Positions 1 through 8,542 of a stretch of 64,000 nt of DNA are shown here, piece by piece. Source of the stretch: Lachnospiraceae bacterium (GTDB taxonomy: Bacteria > Bacillota > Clostridia > Lachnospirales > Lachnospiraceae); assembly GCA_022845895.1 (NCBI GenBank), contig AP025573.1:3258501-3322500 (forward strand), read 5' to 3'. Each line of letters starts with the position of its first letter. Positions within the stretch are counted from its first letter, which is position 1. A model generated the notes under the pieces. That model saw nothing but the letters and a program-made list of their open reading frames with translations, made no database searches and was not told the DNA's origin. The position numbers and the translations under genes were made by a program.

Positions 1-65
1 TCACCATTTACCGGATTAGTGACCGGTATACCACCTTCCACTACCTTATTGCATCTGTTCATCAT
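1..65 (-). CDS. 5' end of an unidentified gene (cut by window edge)
   Basis: Reading leftward from a strong ribosome site (AAAGGAGGGAA) there are two tandem ATG codons at 65-63 and 62-60. An open frame then runs to the window edge, beginning MMNRCNKVVEGGIPVTNPVN. Only about 21 codons are visible and I do not recognise the family. It is divergent from the AraC-type regulator at 147, so it may be that regulator's target, perhaps in sugar or sugar-acid use given the uxuB-like gene nearby; this is inference. Confidence 0.55.
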   Translation of the reverse strand, partial: MMNRCNKVVEGGIPVTNPVNG

Positions 66-78
66 TTCCCTCCTTTGT

Positions 79-107
79 TTGACTGAAATAATCACTTAGT
101 ATATAAT
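79..107 (+). promoter_or_regulatory. Sigma-A-type promoter of the AraC-type gene at 147
   Basis: TTGACT at 79-84 and TATAAT at 102-107 are separated by exactly 17 bases, close to the housekeeping consensus. It lies between two divergent genes and points at the regulator. AGGAGA follows nine bases before the ATG at 147. Confidence 0.7.
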
Positions 108-146
108 AATTTTAATATCTGACTCAATATCAGGAGATGGTAATTA

Positions 147-1028
147 ATGGAAAATAATATAGATACAGATATTAAAAATCTGAAAAATTACATCGATAAC
201 CCGGATACTCCGAACCTTCTGTTCAAAGGTCCACACGTCGTCATGTCCGGTTACCTTCGCAACGACCCCGCATGGTCAAGCAAGTTCCACAAACATGATT
301 CAGCAGAAATAATATTCTGTACGGAAGGCGCCGGCTATTCCATCATCAAGGATGTAAAGTACGAACTATATCCCGGCAGACTGATTCTGTGCAATCCGCT
401 CACCGTACACCGAGAAGCGTCAGATCCGGAAAATCCACTGCACTTTTTCTTCGTGGGTCTGTCCGGTTTCCAGATTCCCACGCTCATTGAGAACGTGCTT
501 ATCCCAGATGATATCTGCCCTGTTCAGGATGCCGGTGAATACTACCGCCAGTTTGAACTATATTTCATGGAACTCGTTCATGAGACGATTGCCCGTAGGC
601 TTCACTATAAAAATATATCTGCCTCCCTTGCCTCCTGCATCCTAGCTCTTATGCTCCGGCTTCTGAACAATCAGCTGCAGAATATAAACTCCACATCCAG
701 GCACAGCATGCGAATCAAAGACTATATCGACAAGAACTATACTTCCGATATCAATCTGGAACGCCTGTCCGATGCCATATATATAAGCCAGAATTATATC
801 TCTCATATATTCAAAGAAGAGATGGGTATATCCCCCATGAAATATGTCATCAACAAACGTATCTCTCATGCAAAGCATCTGTTGTCTTCGACCTCCATGT
901 CCGTGTCAGAAATTGCCGCCGAGTCCGGATATGAAGACCCTATCTATTTCAGCCAGATATTCAAGAAGATTACAGGGTGTTCGCCGAAAAAATACCGGGT
1001 TGAACATGGCTCGCTACCGTCTGATTAA
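147..1028 (+). CDS. AraC family transcriptional regulator (cupin sensor + HTH)
   Basis: A 293-residue protein of the usual AraC/XylS length for carbohydrate regulators. Residues ~45-115 form a cupin-like arm (HKHDSAEIIFCTEG, then a segment ending NPLTVHRE) expected to bind a sugar or sugar acid. Residues ~188-288 carry the double helix-turn-helix (DINLERLSDAIYISQNYISH; SEIAAESGYEDPIYFSQIFK; GCSPKKYR). The start is set by AGGAGA and a consensus promoter. It sits between a divergent truncated gene and a convergent mannonate-type oxidoreductase, suggesting control of hexuronate or polyol use. Family assignment is firm; the ligand is unknown. Confidence 0.9.
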   Translation: MENNIDTDIKNLKNYIDNPDTPNLLFKGPHVVMSGYLRNDPAWSSKFHKHDSAEIIFCTEGAGYSIIKDVKYELYPGRLILCNPLTVHREASDPENPLHFFFVGLSGFQIPTLIENVLIPDDICPVQDAGEYYRQFELYFMELVHETIARRLHYKNISASLASCILALMLRLLNNQLQNINSTSRHSMRIKDYIDKNYTSDINLERLSDAIYISQNYISHIFKEEMGISPMKYVINKRISHAKHLLSSTSMSVSEIAAESGYEDPIYFSQIFKKITGCSPKKYRVEHGSLPSD

Positions 1029-1147
1029 GAATGTTATTCTTATGTAGTTTTGTTAATACAATTATATGAAATATGAATTTAAGGCAACATAGTATATTTT
1101 GTGATATACTTAATATTTTCTGTTATCTGTAGTTTAAAGTAAAAAAG

Positions 1148-1175
1148 GCAGATTTCCCTGTACTGGAAAATCTGC
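1148..1175 (-). terminator. Intrinsic terminator after the fructuronate-reductase-like gene
   Basis: GCAGATTTCC at 1148-1157 pairs with GGAAAATCTGC at 1165-1175 with one bulge. On the minus strand the stem is followed by CCTTTTTT, so it ends transcription coming from 1235. The AraC gene converges from the other side. Confidence 0.7.
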
Positions 1176-1234
1176 TTGTTCTGCTACAACGTATTCTTAA
1201 TATAAATGTATCCGAATCACGATGCACTTTTTAT

Positions 1235-2884
1235 TCATATACGTTCCTTAAATACACAGCAGGAGGAAGCACTTATTCTTTCTAACACACCTCGCACTGC
1301 CCCCGGCCCTACCATCATCTCCTTATAATACTCTATTACCTTTTCTGCCATTCCAGCTTCATAAAGATTTACCCCGAATATTTTATCATCCTCCAGCAGC
1401 GTCTTTAGTCGTTCTTCCTCTTCCGCTCCCAACTGCTTGCCCAGATGAAGGCCGGATATCCTTTCCTGAAGCATGTCCAGCAGAGGATCTGGGCTCAGCT
1501 CAAACGGCTGTCCGCAATCATCAATTCCGATGAGGTATCTCAGCCAGCCTGCGAACACAAGCGGAATGCTTTTTAAGTCGCGTATATTGAGCATATCAGA
1601 CTCCAAGTAAGCTTTTATCGTCTCACCAAAACGGACTGCCAGCTTCTGGGATGTATCCGTGGCAATTCTCTGGGGCGTGTCCGGCATAAATGGATTTGGA
1701 AAACGGATATTAATGACGGAATCAAGGAATTCGGCAGGGTTGATAATACCTGGATGTTCTGCTGCCGGAAGCCCTTCCCGGTATCCGATGTCACATATGA
1801 GATTATGAAGTTCCCTGTCTTTCATCTCATCAGATATCCTGTCGTATCCGAGAAGGCAGCCGAACACTGCCAGTGCCGTATGCAGCGGGTTCAGGCACGT
1901 ACACACTTTCATCCTCTCTGACTTTTCCACCGTCGCACGCCCTGCAAAATATATGCCCTCCCCTTCCAGCCTGGCTCTCCCGTTCGGGAAACAATCTTCA
2001 ATCACAAGGTATCCGCTTTCTTCTGCATTTACAAAGGGGGCAGCATAACTATGCATCGACATGGCAAAAGGCGTCATCTCCTCCACACCATCTTTTTCCA
2101 GCATCTTTCCTATGGAAGCATCGGGACGCGGCGTTATCTTATCTATCATCGTCCACGGGAACGACACCCTGGCGGGATTATTGATATATTCCAGAAATCC
2201 GGGGGCTGCCAGGCCCCGCTCTGTCCATTCCACTACATATTCATTTACAGCCTGTTGCAGCTTTTCTCCGTTTCGGGAACAGTTGTCCATACTTACAAGT
2301 GCTATAGGTTTTTCTCCTGATTGAAAACGTGTATAAAGAAGAGAGACTATTTTGCCGATATAGCTGTCTGCCTTTTCAGGCCCGACGCGGAAGTCTTCTG
2401 CCACATCCGGAATATAATCACCCTTTTCATCAGTAAGGCAGTATCCTTTTTCCGTAATCGTAAAACTGGCCATCTGGAGAGAATCCTTCTCGAAGATCGA
2501 TTTCAGGCGCCTGAAATCCATACCGTTATCCGTGTCCAGAGTCAGCGATTCCGCAATGCTTCCTATCACCGTCTTTTCAATACTGCCGTCTGCTTTTAAT
2601 GTTACAAGTATCGTATAATCATCGTGGGCACGGTATACTCTGTCAATCATCTCATAATTGTATCCTGCCGCTACTATCAGTCCCCTGTCCAGCAAGCCTT
2701 TGTTGAGCAGCTTCTGTACTGCATGTGCCAGGAAAGCTCTGAATATATTTCCAGCTCCGAAATGTATCCAGTAAGGATTCTCCTTCGTCCTCTCCTTCAT
2801 CTGTCCCCGGTCATACTCCGGTACATCATATCCTGCTTCTTTCCACCAGCCACTGTTCAGCAGTCCCTGCTGATCAAGTCTCAT
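1235..2884 (-). CDS. uxuB: Mannitol dehydrogenase family oxidoreductase (fructuronate/mannonate type)
   Basis: A 549-residue protein of the polyol-specific long-chain dehydrogenase family. A Rossmann nucleotide site is visible near residues 38-54 (YWIHFGAGNIFRAFLAH). The catalytic region shows FPWTMIDKITPRP, and the C-terminal domain contains CLNPLHTALAVFG. Family members reduce fructuronate, tagaturonate or fructose with NAD(P)H; the length (~540) suits UxuB-like clostridial proteins. The frame is open further upstream, but ATG 2884 is preceded by GGGAAAGGGG, so the longer N-terminus is rejected. It is divergent from an AraC regulator at 3048, its probable controller. The exact substrate (D-mannonate, altronate or mannitol) cannot be fixed from sequence. 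Confidence 0.82.
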   Translation of the reverse strand: MRLDQQGLLNSGWWKEAGYDVPEYDRGQMKERTKENPYWIHFGAGNIFRAFLAHAVQKLLNKGLLDRGLIVAAGYNYEMIDRVYRAHDDYTILVTLKADGSIEKTVIGSIAESLTLDTDNGMDFRRLKSIFEKDSLQMASFTITEKGYCLTDEKGDYIPDVAEDFRVGPEKADSYIGKIVSLLYTRFQSGEKPIALVSMDNCSRNGEKLQQAVNEYVVEWTERGLAAPGFLEYINNPARVSFPWTMIDKITPRPDASIGKMLEKDGVEEMTPFAMSMHSYAAPFVNAEESGYLVIEDCFPNGRARLEGEGIYFAGRATVEKSERMKVCTCLNPLHTALAVFGCLLGYDRISDEMKDRELHNLICDIGYREGLPAAEHPGIINPAEFLDSVINIRFPNPFMPDTPQRIATDTSQKLAVRFGETIKAYLESDMLNIRDLKSIPLVFAGWLRYLIGIDDCGQPFELSPDPLLDMLQERISGLHLGKQLGAEEEERLKTLLEDDKIFGVNLYEAGMAEKVIEYYKEMMVGPGAVRGVLERISASSCCVFKERI

Positions 2885-2942
2885 ATTATCTGTCCCCTTT
2901 CCCAAATGCTTCCTGTAATCGTTTCCTTTATCATAAAAAAAG

Positions 2943-3008
2943 TTCTGCCTTTTTGACATTGGCAGAATTGGTATATACATTGTAAAAGTTGCGCTTTTAT
3001 GATATTGT
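2943..3008 (+). promoter_or_regulatory. Divergent control region with inverted repeat and promoter
   Basis: TTCTGCC (2943-2949) and GGCAGAA (2961-2967) form a 7-bp inverted repeat just upstream of the uxuB-like gene, a plausible operator or leader hairpin. TTGTAA (2980-2985) and TATTGT (3003-3008), 17 bases apart, make a candidate promoter toward the AraC gene at 3048. Both are reading by eye. Confidence 0.4.
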
Positions 3009-3047
3009 GAAGTCGAAAGGGTACCCTTGTCAACAGGGGAGGCAGAT

Positions 3048-3983
3048 ATGAAGAAATGTTTACAGACTCCATTTGGCGCACGCCAGTACATGGTCTCAAA
3101 GGATTTTGAAATCTATTATTATAACGACACGGCATTGTCCAAAATGAACGGGCATGCCCATGACTATTATGAATTCTATTTCTTTCTCGAGGGTGATGTC
3201 AGCATCAAGGCCGGCAGCGATACGTATCCCGTGAAGTCCGGTGATATGATGCTCATCCCTCCTCATGTCTTCCACCGGCCGGTGATACACAGTCTGGAGG
3301 CACCTTACCGCCGTATTGTATTCTGGCTCAGCAAAGAATACTGCACGCATCTTGAGCAGATTTCACCGGATTACTTGTACGCGATGCACCTCGTACAGTC
3401 TGGGAAGGATTGTCTTTTTCACAATGACAGAATCACTTTCAATACGATTCAGTCTAAAGTACTTCGTCTTATGGAAGAAATACATTCTTCCCATTATGCC
3501 AGGGAAGAACAGATCCGGCTCTGCGTGAACGACCTTGTGCTGTACCTTAACCGGATTATATATGAACAGAGCAGTCCTGCAAAGAATACTCCTCTGCTCC
3601 CCTTATACGAAAGTGTCACACAGTTTATCGAGGAGCACCTGGACGAAGAGTTGTCACTCAGGAGACTTTCGCAAGAATTTTACACAGGCAAATACCACAT
3701 AGCACATGTGTTTAAAGAGAACACCGGCATGTCTATCCATCAGTATATCACTAAAAAAAGAGTGGAAGCATGCCGTACTGCCATTCTTGGTGGCACAGGC
3801 ATCACCGAGGCAAGCGGGATGTTCGGCTTCAATGACTATTCCAGCTTCTACCGTGCATTCAAAAAAGAATATGGGGTTTCTCCGAGCCAATTCCGCAGCC
3901 TTACCACCCAAGCAGCTGGCGCAGCACCTTTGTCCTCTCACGGCCGACCGGCAGAACCTCCTGAGCAGCCCCCTGCATCTTAA
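3048..3983 (+). CDS. AraC family transcriptional regulator
   Basis: A 311-residue regulator from ATG 3048, which follows AGGGGAGG by five bases; the ATG-less extension back to 3027 is not needed. An N-terminal cupin (NGHAHDYYEFYFFLEGDVSI, MLIPPHVFHRP) is followed by the AraC double HTH near residues 195-290 (LSLRRLSQEFYTGKYHIAHV; GFNDYSSFYRAFKKEYGVSP). It is divergent from the uxuB-like gene and probably regulates it. Its last ~27 codons (Ala/Pro-rich, beyond the HTH fold) overlap the 3' end of the opposite-strand LytTR regulator gene by 83 bases. Confidence 0.88.
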   Translation: MKKCLQTPFGARQYMVSKDFEIYYYNDTALSKMNGHAHDYYEFYFFLEGDVSIKAGSDTYPVKSGDMMLIPPHVFHRPVIHSLEAPYRRIVFWLSKEYCTHLEQISPDYLYAMHLVQSGKDCLFHNDRITFNTIQSKVLRLMEEIHSSHYAREEQIRLCVNDLVLYLNRIIYEQSSPAKNTPLLPLYESVTQFIEEHLDEELSLRRLSQEFYTGKYHIAHVFKENTGMSIHQYITKKRVEACRTAILGGTGITEASGMFGFNDYSSFYRAFKKEYGVSPSQFRSLTTQAAGAAPLSSHGRPAEPPEQPPAS

Positions 3984-4635
3984 GCCCGAAGCTGTTGTTG
4001 CCCCACGGAAACACTTCCCGCACTTTATCCAGATTGATCAGGTAGCTTTTATGGCAGCGGAAGAAACGGTCCCCTTCCAGCCGCTTTTCAAATTCCCCGA
4101 TACTTTTCCCGTCATAGTATCCATGTTCAGCTGTATGTATCATGCATCCTCTGTTATGCGTCTCGATATAGATGATGTCATCTATATCTTCAAATATCGT
4201 CTTTCCCTCGTTGCTGATTGCAATCTTGCCGGGACGTGTCTTTACGGCCTGTCCCTGATGGCCGGCGGGCGGACGCTGGCTCTGCATCCTCTCCAGCACT
4301 TTTTTGAGCCTTCCTTTGTCGTAAGGCTTCAGGATATAATCCTCAACTCCGAGTTCAAATGCGGTCACCGCATATTCGGAATAAGCCGTGACAAAGATTA
4401 TCTTTGCATCCCGCTGCATGTTTTTCAGCGCATTCACAAGAACCGTCCCATTTATATCCCCAAGATTGATATCTAGAAAAAATATGTCGTACTTCCCGGC
4501 ACCCGCTAGTTCCAGCGCCGCAGCACCGGAATCGCCTTCCTCTATCACCGCGTCCGGCACGAGTTCCCTGAGCTGGTGTCTCAGCTCGCTTCTAGCAGGC
4601 CTCTCGTCATCTATCACCGCTATCCTTACCGCCAT
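3901..4635 (-). CDS. LytTR-family response regulator
   Basis: A 244-residue two-domain regulator. The receiver (1-~120) has acidic residues D9-D10, the phospho-acceptor Asp at residue 55 (FFLDINLGD) and Lys in LKPYDKG. The C-terminal LytTR DNA-binding domain (~140-244) shows IYIETHNRGCMIHT, FFRCHKSYLINLDKV and the closing PVGRERTKVLRQ. ATG 4635 follows AGAAAGGAAG. It lies two bases after the stop of the LytS-type kinase, so the two are translated from one message. By analogy with LytSR, BtsSR and YpdAB pairs it probably controls the neighbouring symporter at 6491; that is inference. Confidence 0.9.
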   Translation of the reverse strand: MAVRIAVIDDERPARSELRHQLRELVPDAVIEEGDSGAAALELAGAGKYDIFFLDINLGDINGTVLVNALKNMQRDAKIIFVTAYSEYAVTAFELGVEDYILKPYDKGRLKKVLERMQSQRPPAGHQGQAVKTRPGKIAISNEGKTIFEDIDDIIYIETHNRGCMIHTAEHGYYDGKSIGEFEKRLEGDRFFRCHKSYLINLDKVREVFPWGNNSFGLKMQGAAQEVLPVGRERTKVLRQLLGW

Positions 4636-4637
4636 AC

Positions 4638-6320
4638 TTATCTTCCTTTCTTGAAACAGAGCTGTACGCAGCTTCCGTCGCCGGAACTTGTTATATAGAT
4701 TCCGCAATCTTCTCCATACGTGCTCTTCATCCTTTTGTACACGTTGCTGAGACCGATGCTGCTGCCGACAGTCCCGCCTTCTTCCAGCATTTCCACGACT
4801 TCGTCAGGAAACCCCTTTCCTTTGTCGCTGATCTCCACGGCATATCCCTCTTCCGTCTCCCGCACGCTTATATTTACGATCCGTTTTCCTTCCCGGTTTA
4901 TCCCATATTTTACAGCATTCTCTACGACAGGCTGCAGTATTAACGTCGGAATCATGATATCCATCTGCTCCGGCACGTCGTATGTCACAGTCAGCTTGTC
5001 CTCAAACCTGCCTTTTTCCAGTTCAAGGTAATCTTTTACATGGTTGATTTCTTCCTCCATGGGCACCATGTCAGCGCCCCCGGCAAGATTATAGCGGAAG
5101 TAGTTGGCAAGAATCACGAGAAGCTCCCTGGCACGTCCGGCATTCTCCCTGCACACGCACGATATCGTATTCAACGCATTGAAGAGGAAATGGGGATTGA
5201 CCTGGAACTGAAGCGCTTTGAGCTCCGCCTGCTGCCGCATAATCTCCTGGTGCTCCAGCTCAGCCATGGCAATCTGGAACGAGCCTAGCGTAACAAGATG
5301 CTGCAGAAGTTCCAGCTCACTTTTACGGAAGACCCATCTCTTCTTCATCCATACGATTAGACACCCGACAGATTTCCCTTTTATGACAAAGGGTGCAGCA
5401 GCCATGGAATACTCCTTCATCCACTCGTACCATGAGCTGCTTCTTGGCACATTGTACATCGTGGACAGGCCGCCGGTCTGCATGGCGTATTTTCCGACCC
5501 TTGGAATGCTTGTCAGGTCCGGCTGGTACTCGATTCCCTCCTGCTGCCATTCCAGAATGACCGTCCTGTCCGTAATCATGACCCCCATCCAGTCCGTCTC
5601 CCTCAATATCGCGGATGCCAGCTCGTGCATATTATCCCCTTTGCTTATCCCGTAACGCAGCAGCGGCAGGCACTTCTGCGTCAGTTCCGAAGCCTGCTGT
5701 AGCTGGCGGCTGCTTTCGATGTCCTGCTGGATGAATACATTGTTAAAGCTGGATATGAATATGAGGATACCGATGGAGTTCAATACGATCATAGGCACCG
5801 CTATCTCCAGAACCGTACTCAACGCATCTTCAAAAGGGCTTGCCAGACGCAACAGAGCTATCATGTCACAGAACTCCGCAAAGCAGGCGAGAAGGAAGAG
5901 ATCCCTGTATTTCCATTTTCCTCTCTGGAAATAAGGGTAGAACCCACCTCCGAGCAGTCCGAACAGTACCGTGGAAAATGCGGATGCCATGGCAAACATC
6001 TGAGGTTCCGAGAAAAAGTAGACGTACACCGCCCCGATAAGGGAGGCATACAAGCCTACGATCGGGCCCCCCAGGATGCCGGAAGTCATGGCGCCTATCA
6101 CACGCGTATTCAGGTTATATGAGCCGATATCTATGCTCGTATAGGTAGACAGGATGATGATGCCGCCGAACATAAGGGCCAGAAGTACCTGGCTTTTCAA
6201 GCTGCGGCGTTCCTGCTGGATAATATTCTGGATGATTTTAAGTTTGGAGAGCAGATTTGCCACGAGAACCAGAAGGCCAATATTCAGTATGAGCTGGAAT
6301 ATCAAATTATCTGACTGCAT
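4638..6320 (-). CDS. LytS-type sensor histidine kinase (5TM-LYT, GAF-like, HisK, HATPase)
   Basis: A 560-residue membrane kinase. About six hydrophobic segments occupy residues 5-190 and include the 5TM-LYT signature region (TRVIGAMTSGILGGPIVGLY). A GAF-like region follows (~205-350). The His_kinase motif has the phospho-acceptor His at residue 377 (NPHFLFNALNTIS), then an HATPase domain (~465-558; NAVKYGINREG, GIGLSNVYKR). It is co-transcribed with the LytTR regulator two bases downstream. Known relatives sense pyruvate or related small metabolites or envelope state; the dicarboxylate-type transporter upstream points to a metabolite sensor. Confidence 0.9.
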   Translation of the reverse strand: MQSDNLIFQLILNIGLLVLVANLLSKLKIIQNIIQQERRSLKSQVLLALMFGGIIILSTYTSIDIGSYNLNTRVIGAMTSGILGGPIVGLYASLIGAVYVYFFSEPQMFAMASAFSTVLFGLLGGGFYPYFQRGKWKYRDLFLLACFAEFCDMIALLRLASPFEDALSTVLEIAVPMIVLNSIGILIFISSFNNVFIQQDIESSRQLQQASELTQKCLPLLRYGISKGDNMHELASAILRETDWMGVMITDRTVILEWQQEGIEYQPDLTSIPRVGKYAMQTGGLSTMYNVPRSSSWYEWMKEYSMAAAPFVIKGKSVGCLIVWMKKRWVFRKSELELLQHLVTLGSFQIAMAELEHQEIMRQQAELKALQFQVNPHFLFNALNTISCVCRENAGRARELLVILANYFRYNLAGGADMVPMEEEINHVKDYLELEKGRFEDKLTVTYDVPEQMDIMIPTLILQPVVENAVKYGINREGKRIVNISVRETEEGYAVEISDKGKGFPDEVVEMLEEGGTVGSSIGLSNVYKRMKSTYGEDCGIYITSSGDGSCVQLCFKKGR

Positions 6321-6357
6321 ATGCGACGCTCTCTTTCCGGCCCTCAGGACCTATATC

Positions 6358-6438
6358 GGATGCCTTCTCCGGCATCCTTTCCTGTATCCCATCATAACAC
6401 AGGCCCCCGGCACATCGCAAGGATATGCCGGGGGCCTG
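6358..6438 (-). terminator. Two hairpins between symporter gene and LytS operon
   Basis: CAGGCCCCCGGCA (6400-6412) pairs perfectly with TGCCGGGGGCCTG (6426-6438), a 13-bp stem that probably ends the symporter transcript. A second hairpin, GGATGCC (6358-6364) with GGCATCC (6371-6377), lies closer to the kinase gene. Neither has a long U-run on the minus strand, so attenuation or stabilisation is also possible. Confidence 0.5.
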
Positions 6439-6490
6439 CTTAAGCTTTGTATGATTTTTCTGCGTACGTCGTATATGAGATAATCAATTT

Positions 6491-7744
6491 TTAATATGTA
6501 ACTTCCTTAACACCATTGTATACGTCCCGGTCGAGCTCACCGAGCTTGCTGGCAACGAGCATGCCGACCATGACATCCACGTCTACGTTCATCAGCGTCC
6601 GGAACATGCCTGAGAACCAGTCGATTCCTATCAGTATGGCAATGCTCTCAAGCGGCAGTCCCAGTGATGACGCGAGGAACGTATAGACGATGACCGAACC
6701 TCCCGGAACCACTATCGTACCCATGCACATGAGGCAGGATAGCAGTATCGCCATGCCCATCTGATAGACGGTAAGGTCCACGCCCGTGGACTGGGCCATG
6801 AAGAAGATGGCGACCACATAGCACATGGCAGCGCCGCAACTGTTCATGGACATCGTAATCGGTCCCGTAAAGTCTGCAACCTTGCGGCTGACGCCAAACT
6901 TCGTCACCGCGTCTTCCATCTTGGTCGGAAGACAGATGGCGCCGGACGTGGTCGTCACGGCCATCATGGACATCTTTGCGAACTTCTTCGGCATCTTCGC
7001 CGGATTCACCTTGCACAGCGTGGCCGTCAGCGGTCCATAGATAAGGAACTGGACCACATCTCCTATAAACAGCACGCCGAGGAACTTGAGCATCGGTATG
7101 ATAACCTTGAAGCCGGTAGAGCCTGCCACATCTGCCAGCAGACAGAAGATACCTATCGGGGCGATATGCATGACTGTCTTGATGATATTGGTGATAATCG
7201 CATTCAGGCCGGTCACCCAGTCTGCCATATTGCGGTTACCGCTCTGGCGTGTATAGGCTCCCATGGCCACACCGAAGAACAGTGCAAATACGATACACGG
7301 TACCATGGCGCTGTCCGCCATGGATCCGATGATATTGGTAGACACGAACCCTAACACCGTATCCTGTAGGGATGTCGATTCGACGGTGGCATTCGCTATC
7401 TCTTCCGCATTTGCTATCTGTATACCCACGCCGGGCTGGATCAGCATGGACAATGCTATGCCCAATCCGGCTGAAATGACTGTAAACAATATGATCCACT
7501 TGAATGTATGGAATCCCATCTTCCCTACATCCTGTCCATCACCACTTCCCACGGCTGCCGCTACTGCAGACATGACAAGCAGGATGACGGACATCTGGAT
7601 CAGACGTATGAATATGTCGCCTACGAACTTTATATTGGAGGCCCACGGCCCGACCAGCGCACCGAATATGATGCCACCGATCGTGGCAATCAATATCTGT
7701 GTCGTGAGTGATATTGAAAATCTTTTCTTCTTTTCCACTTTCAT
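6491..7744 (-). CDS. SLC1/DAACS-type cation:dicarboxylate symporter
   Basis: A 417-residue protein of the dicarboxylate/amino acid:cation symporter family with about eight membrane helices and two re-entrant hairpins. HP1 shows TTTSGAICLPTKM; the TM7 region shows MSMNSCGAAM; HP2 shows IVVPGGSVIVYT; TM8 shows GIDWFSGMFRTLMNVDVD. Compared by eye with GltPh, the carboxylate-binding RT..N in TM8 is kept. The Asp that binds the substrate amino group (D394) is Gly, and the NMDGT motif reads NSCGA. This favours a substrate without an alpha-amino group and altered ion coupling (inference). GAGGA lies only one base before the ATG. It stands next to a LytS/LytTR pair, its probable regulator. Confidence 0.85.
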   Translation of the reverse strand: MKVEKKKRFSISLTTQILIATIGGIIFGALVGPWASNIKFVGDIFIRLIQMSVILLVMSAVAAAVGSGDGQDVGKMGFHTFKWIILFTVISAGLGIALSMLIQPGVGIQIANAEEIANATVESTSLQDTVLGFVSTNIIGSMADSAMVPCIVFALFFGVAMGAYTRQSGNRNMADWVTGLNAIITNIIKTVMHIAPIGIFCLLADVAGSTGFKVIIPMLKFLGVLFIGDVVQFLIYGPLTATLCKVNPAKMPKKFAKMSMMAVTTTSGAICLPTKMEDAVTKFGVSRKVADFTGPITMSMNSCGAAMCYVVAIFFMAQSTGVDLTVYQMGMAILLSCLMCMGTIVVPGGSVIVYTFLASSLGLPLESIAILIGIDWFSGMFRTLMNVDVDVMVGMLVASKLGELDRDVYNGVKEVTY

Positions 7745-7887
7745 TCCTCTTTTCTCATTTTCTCATACTCTCGTCTTCCGGCCGGACAGCTTTTATATAC
7801 TTATATCATATAAGAAAAAAGGAATACATCAATAGCTTTTGCCTGAAATGTCAGATTTTGTGCTTTAAACGACAGTTTCTCTGTATA

Positions 7888-7932
7888 AACCGGAAGGAGC
7901 TGTATGCGCAAGCAGACAGCCCTCTACCGGTT
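7888..7932 (-). terminator. Terminator-like hairpin after GNAT gene
   Basis: AACCGG (7888-7893) pairs with CCGGTT (7927-7932), and inner GGAGCTGT/ACAGCCCTC segments extend the stem. It overlaps the stop codon of the acetyltransferase at 7924. The U-tract on the minus strand is weak (TTTATAC). Confidence 0.4.
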
Positions 7933-8415
7933 CGTGCAGTATTTTCCGTAGTTGAAGTTTACTAACTCTTTTACCATCACATATTCACCCTTCGTGTCTC
8001 TCTCATCGCTAAAGGCGAAGCCAAACTGCTCGTAAAGAGAGATGGCCGCTTTATTTTCCCGGATGACGCTCAAGTATATCTTATCCCTGTCCGGATATTC
8101 ACGGTACAGTCGGTGAAGCAGATCTGACATGGCAGCCTTCCCGTACCCTTTTCCCTGGCACCGGGCATCTATGAGCAGACGGTCGAGCCAGAGCCTTCCA
8201 TCTGGCGGATATTCCGGCAGAAAATATCCGTACATGGCAAATCCGACTATATTATCTTTATCATATATGGCCACAGGCCTCCAGCGGCAGTCGTCGCAAG
8301 CCTCTTCCAGGCATTGGGACACAGGCTCTATATACCCTTCCTGCCCCTTTGCCGTCCTAAGTGCAAGCACATCCTGACGCAGCGCGTCCGTAACCGCTTC
8401 ATAGTGAAGCTTCAT
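7924..8415 (-). CDS. GNAT family N-acetyltransferase (BltD/diamine-acetyltransferase-like)
   Basis: A 163-residue GNAT enzyme. The acetyl-CoA loop is seen in LLIDARCQGKGYGKAAM, followed by YLSVIRENKAAISLYEQFGF, the typical C-terminal GNAT motif. The N-terminus (MKLHYEAVTDALRQDVLAL) resembles BltD/SpeG-like polyamine acetyltransferases. ATG 8415 follows TCAGGAGGAAG. The frame is open upstream to an ATG at 8502 that also has a ribosome site (GGGAGAGG), giving a 29-residue extension; I prefer 8415 because the family start matches it. It lies 127 bases downstream of the YcaO gene on the same strand, so it could be a tailoring enzyme or an unrelated neighbour. Confidence 0.8.
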   Translation of the reverse strand: MKLHYEAVTDALRQDVLALRTAKGQEGYIEPVSQCLEEACDDCRWRPVAIYDKDNIVGFAMYGYFLPEYPPDGRLWLDRLLIDARCQGKGYGKAAMSDLLHRLYREYPDRDKIYLSVIRENKAAISLYEQFGFAFSDERDTKGEYVMVKELVNFNYGKYCTNR

Positions 8416-8542
8416 AATACTTCCTCCTGACTTGGCTGGTACCGCTTTTCTAATTGACTCTACTGCTTCATAATCTCTTATTTCTTCATTTCCAATAATC
8501 ATTTATACCTCTCCCTTTTTGCTGCCATTTATTATTAAAAAA

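Noticed and set aside
2885..3091. N-terminal extension of the uxuB-like gene by 69 codons
   Set aside because: Strong ribosome site at ATG 2884, family start matches there, and the extension covers the divergent promoter region.
3706..4476. 256-codon plus-strand frame
   Set aside because: It is antisense to the LytTR gene and overlaps the AraC gene in another frame; no family features and no ribosome site.
7263..7835. 190-codon plus-strand frame opposite the symporter
   Set aside because: Antisense shadow of a clear membrane transporter; composition has no plausible protein pattern.
8416..8502. 29-codon N-terminal extension of the GNAT gene, possibly a leader peptide
   Set aside because: In frame without a stop, so not a separate peptide; the BltD-like start is at 8415. 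Kept only as an alternative start.
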